Below are positions 1 to 8,783 of a DNA stretch of 49,230 nt, in pieces; the stretch's first letter is position 1; each line of letters opens with the position of its first letter. Where the stretch lies: assembly GCF_000426885.1 (NCBI RefSeq), contig NZ_AUGF01000020.1, positions 1 through 49,230 on the forward strand, given 5' to 3'. A model generated the notes under the pieces. That model saw only the letters and a program-made list of their open reading frames with translations, searched no databases and had not been told where the DNA came from. Origin of the DNA: Moraxella caprae DSM 19149 (GTDB taxonomy: Bacteria > Pseudomonadota > Gammaproteobacteria > Pseudomonadales > Moraxellaceae). A program made the position numbers and the translations under genes.

Positions 1-93
1 ACCGTTCGTGGTGAGCTTGTCGAACCATAACGGTTTTCCGCCACCCCTCAACAAGCTCGGGGCGAACGGAAAGCCTAGTTTTGCAGGAAGTCT
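1..93. repeat. MITE-like element, right-hand part (left part outside window)
   Basis: This is nearly identical to the element at 35755-35878. It holds a large imperfect palindrome with CCGTTCG...GAGCTTGT on one side and ACAAGCTC...CGAACGG on the other. It ends in GTTTTGCAGGAAGTCT (78-93), the exact complement of the terminal repeat of the IS5-like element at the right edge of the window. It is non-coding and is probably mobilised in trans. Confidence 0.8.
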
Positions 94-190
94 AATTTGG
101 AATTGTAGGGGAAAATCACATTTGCCCTATGTTAATAGTTAATATTTGGAAAATATAATTTCTCTACCAATTTTATAAATGAGACAGATA

Positions 191-550
191 ATGAACGACA
201 TTGTTTTTATTCAAGGTTTAAAGATTAACACCCTTATCGGTGTCTATGATTGGGAGCGAGCCATTAAACAATCACTGGTGATAGATTGTGAAATGGCGTG
301 CGACATGACCCAAGCAAGCCAGACTGATGACGTGGCGTATGCCATCAATTACAAAACGGTGTGCGAAGACATAGAACGGCTATGCCACAAGATACAGGCG
401 AAATTATTGGAAAAACTTGCCGAAGAGATTTGTGCCTATCTGCTCGCCCATTACCCTTGCCAAACCATTACGCTCACCATTCATAAACCGAACGCCATAA
501 AACAAGCAGGTAGTGTGGGCGTAAAAATCATTCGCCATAAATCTGCATAA
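191..550 (+). CDS. folB: Dihydroneopterin aldolase FolB
   Basis: FolB cleaves 7,8-dihydroneopterin to 6-hydroxymethyl-dihydropterin in cytosolic folate synthesis. The 119-residue product has the family's usual length. It shows the N-terminal 'I.GL.INTLIGVYDWER' pattern, in which the pterin-pocket segment is conserved, a central 'VAYAINYKTVCEDI' segment, and the 'LTIHKPNAIKQAGSVGVKI' strand near the C-terminus. I start at ATG 191, which has GAGA about six bases upstream. The in-frame ATG at 179 lacks a ribosome binding site and would add four residues. It is followed 15 bases later by folK, the next enzyme in the pathway, so the two are probably co-transcribed. Confidence 0.9.
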   Translation: MNDIVFIQGLKINTLIGVYDWERAIKQSLVIDCEMACDMTQASQTDDVAYAINYKTVCEDIERLCHKIQAKLLEKLAEEICAYLLAHYPCQTITLTIHKPNAIKQAGSVGVKIIRHKSA

Positions 551-565
551 GTATTTTAATTAAAA

Positions 566-994
566 ATGATACACCAATATATCATCGCCTTAGGCAGTAA
601 TCATGATAGCCAGATGAGTTTTAAAATCGCCCTTGATGAATTAAAGTTATGGGGCGATGTGGACTTGTCGTCTGTAATCATTGGTAAAGATTTTACAGGC
701 AAAACAGAACTCATCTATCATAATGCCGTGATGATGATAAAGTTATACAAGCCGATGAATTATGATGAATTTAATGAACTATTAAAAAACATAGAAACAC
801 AATGCGGACGAGAGCAGAATAATTTAAAAAAGGACAGTTTAAAAAAAGTAGCTATTTTAAAAGTGGCTATGGATTTGGATGTTTTGGCGTATTATGAAAA
901 TGATGAATGGTGTATTATTAAAAAACGCTTGCCCTTTAAAAATCATGAAAAAACGGGACTGATTGAAATTGCCCCGTTTTTATTAATTGATTAA
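566..994 (+). CDS. folK: 2-amino-4-hydroxy-6-hydroxymethyldihydropteridine diphosphokinase, divergent FolK
   Basis: FolK pyrophosphorylates the FolB product using ATP. The 142-residue protein carries the N-terminal ALGSN motif, a 'YHNAV' segment equivalent to the usual FxN strand, 'LKNIETQCGRE', and 'VAMDLDVLAYY', which corresponds to the IDLDIL metal-binding aspartates. It is shorter than typical FolK (about 160 residues). The usual R-x-A-P-R stretch just before the IDLD motif is altered to KKVAILKVA, so activity could differ from the classical enzyme. Its position directly behind folB supports the assignment. Confidence 0.8.
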   Translation: MIHQYIIALGSNHDSQMSFKIALDELKLWGDVDLSSVIIGKDFTGKTELIYHNAVMMIKLYKPMNYDEFNELLKNIETQCGREQNNLKKDSLKKVAILKVAMDLDVLAYYENDEWCIIKKRLPFKNHEKTGLIEIAPFLLID

Positions 995-1019
995 TTAATT
1001 TACAAATAAAACCAATTTA

Positions 1020-2342
1020 TCAATTTATCTGTTCAATATTTCGCTCGTTTAATGCATCTCGCCATTCATTGACATAACCGCCACCGTGCAAGAATTTGAC
1101 AATCACGCCATAATCGCTATTTTGGCGAATCAAATCCACTTTGCGAAGTACGCCCCTATCAGGCAGGATACGGCAGTCCACGCCGAGTAGAATTTGGGCG
1201 TGTAGGGTGCTAGCGATTTGGGTGAGATACAGCACGTCTTCTTTGGTATCAACCGCCCCTAAGTTTTTGACATCATCGCTCAGTCCGTGCCATAGCTCAT
1301 CATTGCTTGCCCATTCTAAGGTTGCCACGACTTTTTTGTGAGTGCTAAGGGTGGTTTTGGTGGGTGTTGGCGTGCGTGGGGTGAAGTCGTCTTTATCAAC
1401 AATGGTTTGGTTAAAGGTGCGAAGTAAGTTTTCGTAATAATATAAATTAGGGTCAATGGCGAAACGCTCACGGGCATTAAAATGGCACAGCAGGTAAGCA
1501 CACAGGCGAGGTATCATGCCATAGACCACCACCGACAACATCATGAGTGTGGCAAGGCGAGCAGGGGGAACATCGCCCCGAGACAGGCTAATTTGGCTGG
1601 GTATCTCAAACCCAAACAGGCTTGGCACAAAGCCCAAACCCTTTAAAATCATGGCAAAATGGCTTTGGGATAACAGCGTGGACTCCCACATAAAGGCATA
1701 GCTTTTGAACAAAAACAGCATGAGCAGGGCAAGGACACTGCCTGCCAAGCCACAGAGCCACGCCTTGTGAATGATTTTGCCGATTTGCCATGCGGTGTTT
1801 TTTTGAAATTCTTCTTGATAGATGTCAAAGGCTTCGCTTTCTATGGCGGATTTGGGGCGAAGTCGGTCTAGCACGCCATAAATGCTAGAATAGCGGTTGG
1901 GGTTATTGAGTCCCACAAACCACAAAATAAGCGTAACCGTATGCCAGCCGAGCAATCCAAGCAGTACATAGAAAAAATTAACCACGTGCGTGCTAAGCAG
2001 TCCAAGCACCCCCACAAACCCAGCCACGAACGAGATACCTGCATAGAGCCTGCCAACACCTTTCACCAAAAAATCGCCTTTGTGCAGGGCGGTTTGTAAG
2101 TCGCCTTGACTGTCCATGAGCGTGGCACGATAGATGAGCTTATCGGTGGGCGTGCCGTCTGATGAGCGAGCAAGGTCGGTGGCGACTTTGGGGTCGGTGG
2201 CAAAGATAAAACCTGATTTCTCTAAGCGTCTGACTAGGTCAAGCTGTTTGTGTGTGGCAGGGTCTATCTCATGGGCATTACCCAGATTTTTTAGGCGAAT
2301 ATTTTCTAATGACATGGCGTGGCTCGTGGGGTTATTGCTCAA
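1020..2342 (-). CDS. DUF2868 family membrane protein
   Basis: This 440-residue protein has about four hydrophobic segments (roughly residues 95-150 and 195-285) between soluble ends. The C-terminal 'GVDCRILPDRGVLRKVDLI' matches the 'DPR..PDRG' pattern I recall for DUF2868. That family is often paired with a DUF3482 GTPase-like protein, which is absent here. The reading frame begins at TTG (2342) and overlaps the last codons of the upstream ferredoxin gene, with GCGAGAA just upstream of TTG. An ATG at 2315 is an alternative start that removes nine residues. Overlap with the rsxB-like gene implies translational coupling. The function is unknown. Confidence 0.75.
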   Translation of the reverse strand: MSNNPTSHAMSLENIRLKNLGNAHEIDPATHKQLDLVRRLEKSGFIFATDPKVATDLARSSDGTPTDKLIYRATLMDSQGDLQTALHKGDFLVKGVGRLYAGISFVAGFVGVLGLLSTHVVNFFYVLLGLLGWHTVTLILWFVGLNNPNRYSSIYGVLDRLRPKSAIESEAFDIYQEEFQKNTAWQIGKIIHKAWLCGLAGSVLALLMLFLFKSYAFMWESTLLSQSHFAMILKGLGFVPSLFGFEIPSQISLSRGDVPPARLATLMMLSVVVYGMIPRLCAYLLCHFNARERFAIDPNLYYYENLLRTFNQTIVDKDDFTPRTPTPTKTTLSTHKKVVATLEWASNDELWHGLSDDVKNLGAVDTKEDVLYLTQIASTLHAQILLGVDCRILPDRGVLRKVDLIRQNSDYGVIVKFLHGGGYVNEWRDALNERNIEQIN

Positions 2343-3162
2343 ATTCTCGCAATTTCTGCGTTAAATTGTCAAGTTCGTCTTGTATGGCAGGGCTGTTTTT
2401 TACGCTTAGCTGTTTGGTGAGTTTTTTGATTTGGGTGCGGATTTTGGCAAGTTCAATGGCGTTTTTGGCGGTGTCTTTGTCCATGGGTGTGCCACTTGGC
2501 TCGCTCATGACGTTCGCCATGACCGACTCAACCGAGCTGACCACAGGTTTGGTGCCGTCCGTGATACTTTGGGCGACACGGTCAAGATGGCGATGATAGC
2601 GAGTGCGTAGATGTGCCTGCTCGTCCACTCGCTCGCTGGGTGTGATGGTGCGTGGGTGTACTTCTAGGCGAATGCAGTCCACAGGGCAGGGCGGTAGGCA
2701 CAGCTCGCAACCTGTGCATAGGTCGGTGATGATGGTGTGCATGTGCTTGGCGGTACCGATGATGGCGTCCACAGGACAGGCAGGGATACATTTGGTACAG
2801 CCGATACAGTCGTTCTCATCGATGATGGCTCGTACCTCCACGGGGCGGTCGGTGGCAGGGTCGGTTGTCCATTTGCTGGTGGTGGCGTTCAGGGTGGGAC
2901 GTGGGTCGCCATGCTTGGCAAGCACCGTGCCGATGGCGTCCGTTACCGCTTGACCACCCGGCACGCATAAGTTATGCGACTCGCCACGCACCGCCACGCC
3001 ATAGGCATAGGGCAGACAGCCGTCTGGGTGTCCGCACAGACCGCACTGGGTCTGGGGCAAAAGTTCGTCTATCTGCTGGACGATGATTTTTTGGGTGGGG
3101 GTTAGGCGGTCAAGGGCTAAGGTGTTAAATAAAATCGGTAGGCAGGCTAAGCGGTCATTCAT
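2332..3162 (-). CDS. rsxB: RnfB/RsxB-like iron-sulfur protein, stand-alone
   Basis: This is an electron-transfer protein. Cys40, Cys43, Cys49 and Cys66 form the N-terminal RnfB-type [4Fe-4S] site (CGLCGHPDGC...C). Two ferredoxin clusters follow near residues 119-165 (CIGCTKCIPACPVD and CTGCELCLPPCPVD). The C-terminal ~90 residues are charged and predicted coiled coil. The N-terminal membrane helix of classical RnfB is missing, and no rnfACDGE genes are nearby, so this is an orphan RsxB as seen in Acinetobacter relatives. Its electron partner is not indicated by the sequence. It overlaps the DUF2868 gene downstream. Confidence 0.85.
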   Translation of the reverse strand: MNDRLACLPILFNTLALDRLTPTQKIIVQQIDELLPQTQCGLCGHPDGCLPYAYGVAVRGESHNLCVPGGQAVTDAIGTVLAKHGDPRPTLNATTSKWTTDPATDRPVEVRAIIDENDCIGCTKCIPACPVDAIIGTAKHMHTIITDLCTGCELCLPPCPVDCIRLEVHPRTITPSERVDEQAHLRTRYHRHLDRVAQSITDGTKPVVSSVESVMANVMSEPSGTPMDKDTAKNAIELAKIRTQIKKLTKQLSVKNSPAIQDELDNLTQKLREFEQ

Positions 3163-3265
3163 GGCGACAGGCTGTGAATAAAAGGGGTATTATAACAAGT
3201 TTTGGCAGGTTGTGCGAATTTGTGATTGGTGTGTGGCAGGCGTGATGTTAAATGGTGGATTTTAT

Positions 3266-3294
3266 TTGCCAAAAGGAGTAAAATTCTTTATAAT
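3266..3294 (+). promoter_or_regulatory. Sigma70-type promoter for argC
   Basis: TTGCCA (3266-3271) and TATAAT (3289-3294) are separated by 17 bases, about 40 bases before the argC start. This is a near-consensus promoter. Confidence 0.7.
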
Positions 3295-3332
3295 CCAAGG
3301 ATTTATTCAATGATTTTTATTTAGGAAAACCC

Positions 3333-4415
3333 GTGTCAAAAATTAACGTTGCCATCATCGGTGGCACAGGTTATACAGGCGTTGAGTTGATACGTCTGTT
3401 ATCACGCCACCCCCATGTCACTATTAGCCACTTGACTTCTCGCAGTGAAAAGGGGCGGGTGGTGAGTGAGATTTTCCCGAGCCTGCTTGGTGTGTGCGAT
3501 GTTGTGTACAGCGACATGACGGATGATGTCATGGACGAGATTGGCAAGGCGTGCGATGTTGTGTTTTTTGCTACGCCACATGGGGTCGCCATGAGCCACA
3601 CACCACGCCTTATCGCACAAAGGGTGAAGGTCATTGATTTGGGGGCGGATTTTCGTTTGCAGGATTTGGGCGAGTTTGGCAAATGGTACGGATTAGAACA
3701 TACTTGCCCTGATGTGTTGGCGGAGGCGGTGTATGGCTTGCCTGAGATTCACCGTGAAAAAATCAAATCCGCCAAGGTCATTGCTAACCCTGGTTGCTAT
3801 CCCACCACCGCCATTTTGGGGTTAAAACCTGTGATAGACACCCAAAACAGTGCAGATAAACCGTTGATTTTGCCAAACATTATCATTGATGCCAAATCAG
3901 GCGTATCGGGGGCAGGACGTAATGCCAAGATGAACCTGCTATTTAGTGAATTATCCGACAATTTCTCTGCCTATGGCGTGGCAGGTCATCGCCATACCCC
4001 TGAGATAAGCCAAGGCGTGCATGCGTTCTTAGGGTCTAAATTTACCCAAAAAGTGCGGTTTGTCCCTCATCTTGTACCGATGATTCGGGGCATGTTTAGC
4101 ACCATTCATCTGACCTTAACCGATGACGGTAAGGCGTTAAATTGGCAAGAGATTTTTGAAAAAGTGTATCAAAACGAGCCATTTGTGGACGTGCTTGCCA
4201 AAGGAGTGCTCCCTGATACCCGTTCGGTGCGAGCGTCCAACCGCCTAAAAATCGCCGTTCATCAAGATGATGATGCCTTGACTGTGCTGGTCGTCCAAGA
4301 TAATTTAGTGAAAGGAGCGAGCGGTCAAGCGGTGCAAAACATGAATATCCTGTGCGGATTTGATGAGATGTGCGGGCTGGGCGTGGATTTTGGCGGTTGT
4401 GCGGTTGTGCCTTGA
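3333..4415 (+). CDS. argC: N-acetyl-gamma-glutamyl-phosphate reductase ArgC
   Basis: ArgC reduces N-acetylglutamyl phosphate to the semialdehyde with NADPH in arginine biosynthesis. The protein has the N-terminal Rossmann motif 'AIIGGTGYTGVELIRLL', the catalytic cysteine in 'ANPGCYPT' (about residue 155), and the 'SGVSGAGR' and 'GHRHTPEI' segments of the catalytic domain. Its length (360 residues) fits the long ArgC type. The start is GTG at 3333, preceded by AGGA with a six-base spacing. It stands alone with its own promoter, and the other arg genes are not in the window. Confidence 0.95.
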   Translation: MSKINVAIIGGTGYTGVELIRLLSRHPHVTISHLTSRSEKGRVVSEIFPSLLGVCDVVYSDMTDDVMDEIGKACDVVFFATPHGVAMSHTPRLIAQRVKVIDLGADFRLQDLGEFGKWYGLEHTCPDVLAEAVYGLPEIHREKIKSAKVIANPGCYPTTAILGLKPVIDTQNSADKPLILPNIIIDAKSGVSGAGRNAKMNLLFSELSDNFSAYGVAGHRHTPEISQGVHAFLGSKFTQKVRFVPHLVPMIRGMFSTIHLTLTDDGKALNWQEIFEKVYQNEPFVDVLAKGVLPDTRSVRASNRLKIAVHQDDDALTVLVVQDNLVKGASGQAVQNMNILCGFDEMCGLGVDFGGCAVVP

Positions 4416-4500
4416 AAAATATGTGTTTATCCCAACATAAAACACACCACTTGATTTTAGCGGTTGAATTTACCAATTTAATTTATCAAAGGAGTATATC

Positions 4501-4713
4501 ATGGCAATTGAAACCCTAACCCTAAAAGTCTTTGGCATGACCTGTGATGGCTGTGTGCAAAGCGTGCATAACGCCATTAGCGACATCGCAGGCGTGCAAA
4601 ATGTGGAAGTCAATCTACCCTTGGAGCAAGCTGTCATTGAATATGACGACACCCAAGTGGATAAGATTGAGCTGATTCGTGCGGTAGAAGATGCAGGATT
4701 TAGTACGACCTAA
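4501..4713 (+). CDS. copZ: Heavy-metal-associated (HMA) domain copper chaperone, CopZ-like
   Basis: This is a 70-residue single HMA domain with the metal-binding GMTCDGC motif near residue 13 and the typical beta-alpha-beta-beta-alpha-beta pattern, ending 'LIRAVEDAGFST'. Such proteins carry Cu(I) in the cytosol and hand it to CopA-type ATPases; a CopA is encoded at 46183-48327. A good ribosome binding site (AAAGGAG, 4489-4495) precedes ATG. It is monocistronic and followed by a hairpin terminator. Confidence 0.88.
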   Translation: MAIETLTLKVFGMTCDGCVQSVHNAISDIAGVQNVEVNLPLEQAVIEYDDTQVDKIELIRAVEDAGFSTT

Positions 4714-4730
4714 GATAAATATAGACATAA

Positions 4731-4761
4731 ATAAAAGGCTAATCCTATGGGTTGGTCTTTT
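4731..4761 (+). terminator. Rho-independent terminator after the CopZ-like gene
   Basis: The stem AAGGCTAATCC / GGTTGGTCTT (with G-T pairs) closes a short loop and runs into eight T residues. Confidence 0.75.
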
Positions 4762-4777
4762 TTTTATACGTTAGGGA

Positions 4778-5355
4778 TTAGGCAATCCATGCCAAATTTT
4801 TGACATCATCCGCCACATCTAGCCGGTACAGCACGGTGTTATGCATGGGCATGGCGGTTTGAAAAGCACGAAATCGCCTGATGTCGCCATTATCACGCAC
4901 AGGCAGATTCATGAGTCGATAGGCAAAAATCCCATGCCCAAAAAACAGCGTATTATCATCAAACCTACCGATAAATGTATCTACCCGCTCCATAAACTCG
5001 CCAAAGCTGTCCGCCCCACGCCATGTCTGTCATCTAGCCCCACCGTTTGCCACCAGTTGGCATTCATCAGACGGCGTGCATCCACCGAGATGTCTTTGAT
5101 GATTTAACTCATCAAGCAGGTCATGTGCTTGTGGCATGTCATAATACCGACAAAAGGGCAGGGCGGTCTGTTGTGTGCGAAGCATGGCAGAATGATAAAT
5201 GTGGCTTGGGCGTATGCCCAGCTGTTGCCAATGGGTAAGGCGGTCTTTGGCTTGGATGTGTCCTTTTTCGGTCAAAGGAATATCAGCATTGGGTAGGGCG
5301 TGCCACCAGCATTGGCAAGGCTTTCGTCATGGCGGATAAAATATAGACTTTTCAT
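4778..5355 (-). pseudogene. Histidine phosphatase family protein (SixA/phosphoglycerate mutase-like), frameshifted
   Basis: Pieces of one histidine phosphatase lie in different frames. The N-terminus (from ATG 5355) reads MKSLYFIRHDESLANAGG; the family motif is RHGE, so the G is also D here. The next piece reads 'IPLTEKGHIQAKDR...SAMLRTQQTALPF', then 'DISVDARRLMNANWWQTVGLDDRHG', then 'DSFGEFMERVDTFIGRF...LFFGHGIFAYRLM', which includes the second catalytic histidine. Frame changes lie near 5300, 5090 and 5005. The first and last are explained by loss of one G or C in a short run; the middle one needs an insertion or a larger deletion. This is probably a genuine pseudogene, but some breaks could be sequencing errors. 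Confidence 0.8.
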
Positions 5356-5370
5356 GGTGTTTGTCCTATT

Positions 5371-5399
5371 AAAAAAGGCGAACTTTGCCCGCCTTTTAT
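5371..5399 (-). terminator. Terminator downstream of the PfkB-family kinase gene
   Basis: AAAAAGGCG (5372-5380) pairs with CGCCTTTT (5390-5397). On the minus strand the stem is followed by a T-run. It separates the kinase gene from the downstream phosphatase pseudogene. Confidence 0.8.
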
Positions 5400-5419
5400 A
5401 TCTATATCAAATTTTAAAT

Positions 5420-6415
5420 TTACCCCAAAACCGTCTCTTTGATCAAGCCATACTCCGCTTTGGGTAGCCTTGCTCCAAACTGGCTGACCACACGGCTTGC
5501 CACCGCCCCTGCCAATCCCACGCACGCCTGATAATCCGCCCCTTGTGCTAAGGCGTACAAGAACGCCCCTGCAAAATTATCGCCTGCCCCGTTGGTATCT
5601 ACCACGTCCGCAGGTGGGACATCATACAGGCGAACGCTGTCTTTGTCTGCCACGGTAGTGGGGTTTGCTCCGTTGGTGATGACGACTACTTTGGCGTGAT
5701 TTAGCAGGGCATGAACCGCCTGAATGTCATCATCTGTCTCGGCAAAGAGTTTGGCTTCGTCCATGTTGCAAAAAATCATGTCCACACCGTCAGAAAGCCA
5801 CGACATCACACCGTCTTTGGCAAAGCGAACCACCGCAGGGTCAGCGAAACTTACCACGATTTTAACACCTTGTGCTTTGGCGGTTTGACACAGTTTGCTA
5901 ATGGCATCTTGTACGGATGGGGTCATGGCAAGATAGCCTTCTAGGTATAGATATTTTGCCCCAGTCAGTGCATCAAAATCCACGTTCGTCTCATCAATCT
6001 GCCCACTGACCGCCAGATTGGTCTGCATGGTACGCTCGCCGTCATCGGTAACCAGCACCGCACAAGTGCCTGTTGCCCCTGCCACTTCGGCTTTACCGCC
6101 GTCTATCGTAACGCCCATGTTTGCCATGTCGGATAGATAAAACACGCCACGCTTGTCATGCCCCACTCGGCAGTTATAAAAGGACATGCCACCCAATGCC
6201 GAAAAACACGCCACCGTGTTGCCTGCCGAACCGCCCCCTGCTTGCTTGGTAGGCGTTAGTCCGTGTGTGTTTAAAATGTCAAATAAAGCGGTCTGCTCGT
6301 CCGTGTCGGCAAGGGTCATGTTGCCTTTGGTGAGTCCTGTTTGGGTCAAAATCTCATCGGTAAGTTTAAATTCGGTATCAAGAAGGGCGTTACCAATGGC
6401 GACAAGTTGGTACAT
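5420..6415 (-). CDS. PfkB-family carbohydrate/adenosine kinase
   Basis: This 331-residue ribokinase-fold kinase transfers phosphate from ATP to a sugar or nucleoside hydroxyl. It carries the GGGSAGNTV substrate/signature region (about residues 60-68) and the second PfkB signature 'DTNGAGDNFAGAFLYAL' (about residues 272-288), with the catalytic aspartate in GAGD. The N-terminal 'VAIGNALLDTEF' and 'NCRVGHDKRG' resemble the adenosine kinase branch found in many proteobacteria. The exact substrate cannot be read from the sequence; adenosine is the leading guess. It is monocistronic with its own terminator. Confidence 0.85.
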   Translation of the reverse strand: MYQLVAIGNALLDTEFKLTDEILTQTGLTKGNMTLADTDEQTALFDILNTHGLTPTKQAGGGSAGNTVACFSALGGMSFYNCRVGHDKRGVFYLSDMANMGVTIDGGKAEVAGATGTCAVLVTDDGERTMQTNLAVSGQIDETNVDFDALTGAKYLYLEGYLAMTPSVQDAISKLCQTAKAQGVKIVVSFADPAVVRFAKDGVMSWLSDGVDMIFCNMDEAKLFAETDDDIQAVHALLNHAKVVVITNGANPTTVADKDSVRLYDVPPADVVDTNGAGDNFAGAFLYALAQGADYQACVGLAGAVASRVVSQFGARLPKAEYGLIKETVLG

Positions 6416-6487
6416 GGGGTTTCCTTATGATTTAGAAAATGAAAAATGCCATTATAACAAAATTTGCCAAAATTGCCCGTTAAATTC

Positions 6488-6516
6488 ATGACTTTATCAG
6501 ATTTTTTTTGTATAAT
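6488..6516 (+). promoter_or_regulatory. Sigma70-type promoter for rlmN
   Basis: ATGACT (6488-6493), 17 bases, then TATAAT (6511-6516), about 32 bases before the rlmN ATG. Confidence 0.65.
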
Positions 6517-6548
6517 ACGCGGTTAATTTTTTAAAATAAAACAACACC

Positions 6549-7736
6549 ATGACCGTCAAAATTCCTGTCATTCACACGCCCGACACGCCAAACACCGACC
6601 AAAAATCCAATCTTTTGGGCATGTCAAAAGATGAGCTTTCCCAATTTTTTGTGAATATGGGCGAAAAGGCGTTTCGTGCCACGCAGGTGATGAAATGGAT
6701 TTATCAGTTTGGCGTTACCGACTTTTTTGAGATGACCAACTTATCCAAAGCCTTGCAAGCCAAGCTCGACAAAGTGGCGTGCGTGGTACCACCGGCTGTC
6801 AAATTCAAGCAGTTTAGCGAGGACGGCACTCGTAAATGGGTGTTCGAAGTGGCAGGCGGTTCGCTTGTTGAGACCGTGCTCATCCCTGCCGAGGACGGCA
6901 AGCAGTTTGGGCGTAAGACCTTGTGCGTGTCTAGCCAAGTCGGCTGTGCGTTGGACTGCTCATTTTGTAGTACGGGCAAACAAGGCTTTGAACGGGATTT
7001 GACCGCCAGCGAGATTATCGGACAGTTGTGGGTTGCCAATCAGTCCTATATGCAAGGCGTTGCCCCAACCGAGCGTGAAAACCGTGTTACCAATGTTGTC
7101 ATGATGGGCATGGGCGAGCCACTATTAAACTACGAGCCTGTCGTGGCAAGCATGAGCCTTATGCTTGATGACCATGCCTTTGGCTTATCCAAACGCCGTG
7201 TTACACTCTCCACGTCTGGCATCGTGCCAAAAATGTATGACCTTGCCAAGGACATTGATGTGGCTCTTGCCATCAGTTTGCACGCTCCTAATGACGAACT
7301 GCGTAACGAGCTTGTGCCTATCAATAAAAAGTACCCGTTGGCAGAGCTTATCCGTGCCGCCAAAGCCTACGTCTATGATGAAAATCCCCGCCACAAAAAG
7401 CACGTTACCATTGAATACGTCATGCTACATGGGGTAAACGACAGCGATAAGCACGCTCATGAATTGGTGGCGTTACTGGCGGATTTGCCAAGTAAAATCA
7501 ACCTAATTCCCTTTAACCCTTTTCCGCACGCTCCTTATGGGCGGTCTAGCAACAACCGCATTCATGCGTTTAGTAATATCCTAAATCAAGCAGGCTTTGT
7601 GTGTACAGTCCGCCAAACTCGTGGCGATGACATTGATGCAGCGTGTGGTCAGCTTGTGGGGCAAGTGGCGGACAGAACACGGCGAGCCAAAAAATGGCAA
7701 GAGAGCATCCAAAAACGCCAAGACCAAAAAGCGTGA
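6549..7736 (+). CDS. rlmN: Dual-specificity RNA methyltransferase RlmN
   Basis: RlmN is a radical-SAM enzyme that methylates C2 of A2503 in 23S rRNA and A37 in some tRNAs. The CxxxCxxC cluster motif is present as CALDCSFC (Cys133, Cys137, Cys140). '[13 protein letters not shown]' is the SAM-binding GGE-like motif, and the conserved late cysteine lies in 'AACGQL' near the C-terminus. The length of 395 residues is normal. It opens the conserved Moraxellaceae run rlmN-pilF-rodZ-ispG. Confidence 0.95.
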   Translation: MTVKIPVIHTPDTPNTDQKSNLLGMSKDELSQFFVNMGEKAFRATQVMKWIYQFGVTDFFEMTNLSKALQAKLDKVACVVPPAVKFKQFSEDGTRKWVFEVAGGSLVETVLIPAEDGKQFGRKTLCVSSQVGCALDCSFCSTGKQGFERDLTASEIIGQLWVANQSYMQGVAPTERENRVTNVVMMGMGEPLLNYEPVVASMSLMLDDHAFGLSKRRVTLSTSGIVPKMYDLAKDIDVALAISLHAPNDELRNELVPINKKYPLAELIRAAKAYVYDENPRHKKHVTIEYVMLHGVNDSDKHAHELVALLADLPSKINLIPFNPFPHAPYGRSSNNRIHAFSNILNQAGFVCTVRQTRGDDIDAACGQLVGQVADRTRRAKKWQESIQKRQDQKA

Positions 7737-7955
7737 TGGTTTAAAAATACGATGAAACGACAAGATTTTGGTAGGAAAAAGGCAAAAATATTGGCAAAAA
7801 TTATTGATAATTGTTAGAATGGCGATTATTTGTCCGCTGTATTTGTTCAATGCCAAATAAGTATGTAAGTTTTGGGGCTGTCAGTATGGATTTGATGCCC
7901 TACTTAGGTTAAGACAAAACGGTTAATTTTAAATCATAGTCATTATGGTAAAGTC

Positions 7956-8783
7956 ATGAAATATTTAGTCATTCCTGTGCTATTGACCGCCTTATTGGCA
8001 GGATGTCAGAGCACCTCACAAAGTTCGAGTACGGTTTATCAAGGCACTGACCCATCACAGCGTAAACGTGATAAGTCTGAGCTTGCCCAAGCACGTACTG
8101 CTCTGGCGGGACAGTTTATCGCCCAAAGACAGCTTGATGCCGCCAAAAGACAGCTTGATGAAGCGTTAGAGGCGGACAGCCGTTATGCTCCCGCCTATGA
8201 CATGATGGGCAATCTACTTAGGATAGAGGGTAGTCCTAGCAATGTCGCCAAAGCCGATGAGTATTTTAAAAAGGCGATTAGCCTAGACCCAAATTTTACC
8301 CAAGCACGCAACAACTATGGCGTGTATCTGTCAGAGCGTGGGCGTTACCAAGAGGCGATAGAGCAGTTTAACATCGCAGGGGGCACGCTCGGCTACCGTA
8401 ACCGTGCAGGGGCTCTTGAAAATCTAGGGCTGACTTATTTGAAAATAAACAACCCAGCAGCGGCAGAAGTGGCCTTTAATAAGGCGATGGAAACCGAGCG
8501 TGGGGCAGTCGTGGCAAGGATGGAGATGATTGATATTCTCATCAACAGACGTGAGTCTCTAAAAGCCAAAGAGTATTTTGAGGATTTAAAGAGCTTGTCC
8601 CAAATGCATGGTCAGCCCATGCCACCACGTCTGATATACCAAGGCATTCGCCTAAATATTTTACAAAACAATCGCCAAGAGATTCAGCGGTTGTCCAGTC
8701 AGCTTCTGTCGCAGTATCCGCTGTCCGATGAAGCAAAAAAACTAAAACAATGGCTAAATAACCCAACGGGAGCATTACAGTGA
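7956..8783 (+). CDS. pilF: Type IV pilus biogenesis/stability lipoprotein PilF (PilW)
   Basis: PilF is the outer-membrane pilotin that helps assemble the PilQ secretin. It has a lipoprotein signal with lipobox LLAGC (Cys17) and then tetratricopeptide repeats from about residue 45 to 240 (for example 'AKRQLDEALEADSRYAPAYDMMGNLL' in shorter repeat units). The family length of about 250-275 residues fits. Its stop codon overlaps the GTG start of rodZ, indicating translational coupling. The conserved place between rlmN and rodZ/ispG supports the call. Confidence 0.9.
   Translation: MKYLVIPVLLTALLAGCQSTSQSSSTVYQGTDPSQRKRDKSELAQARTALAGQFIAQRQLDAAKRQLDEALEADSRYAPAYDMMGNLLRIEGSPSNVAKADEYFKKAISLDPNFTQARNNYGVYLSERGRYQEAIEQFNIAGGTLGYRNRAGALENLGLTYLKINNPAAAEVAFNKAMETERGAVVARMEMIDILINRRESLKAKEYFEDLKSLSQMHGQPMPPRLIYQGIRLNILQNNRQEIQRLSSQLLSQYPLSDEAKKLKQWLNNPTGALQ

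Noticed and set aside
2603-3086. Plus-strand frames opposite the RsxB-like gene
   Set aside because: They are shadows of a Cys-rich conserved gene and show no family pattern.
4501-4713. Co-regulation of the CopZ-like gene with the Hvf operon
   Set aside because: No TGTAA-N16-CGTC sequence was seen before it and the genes are 27 kb apart; only a shared copper theme.
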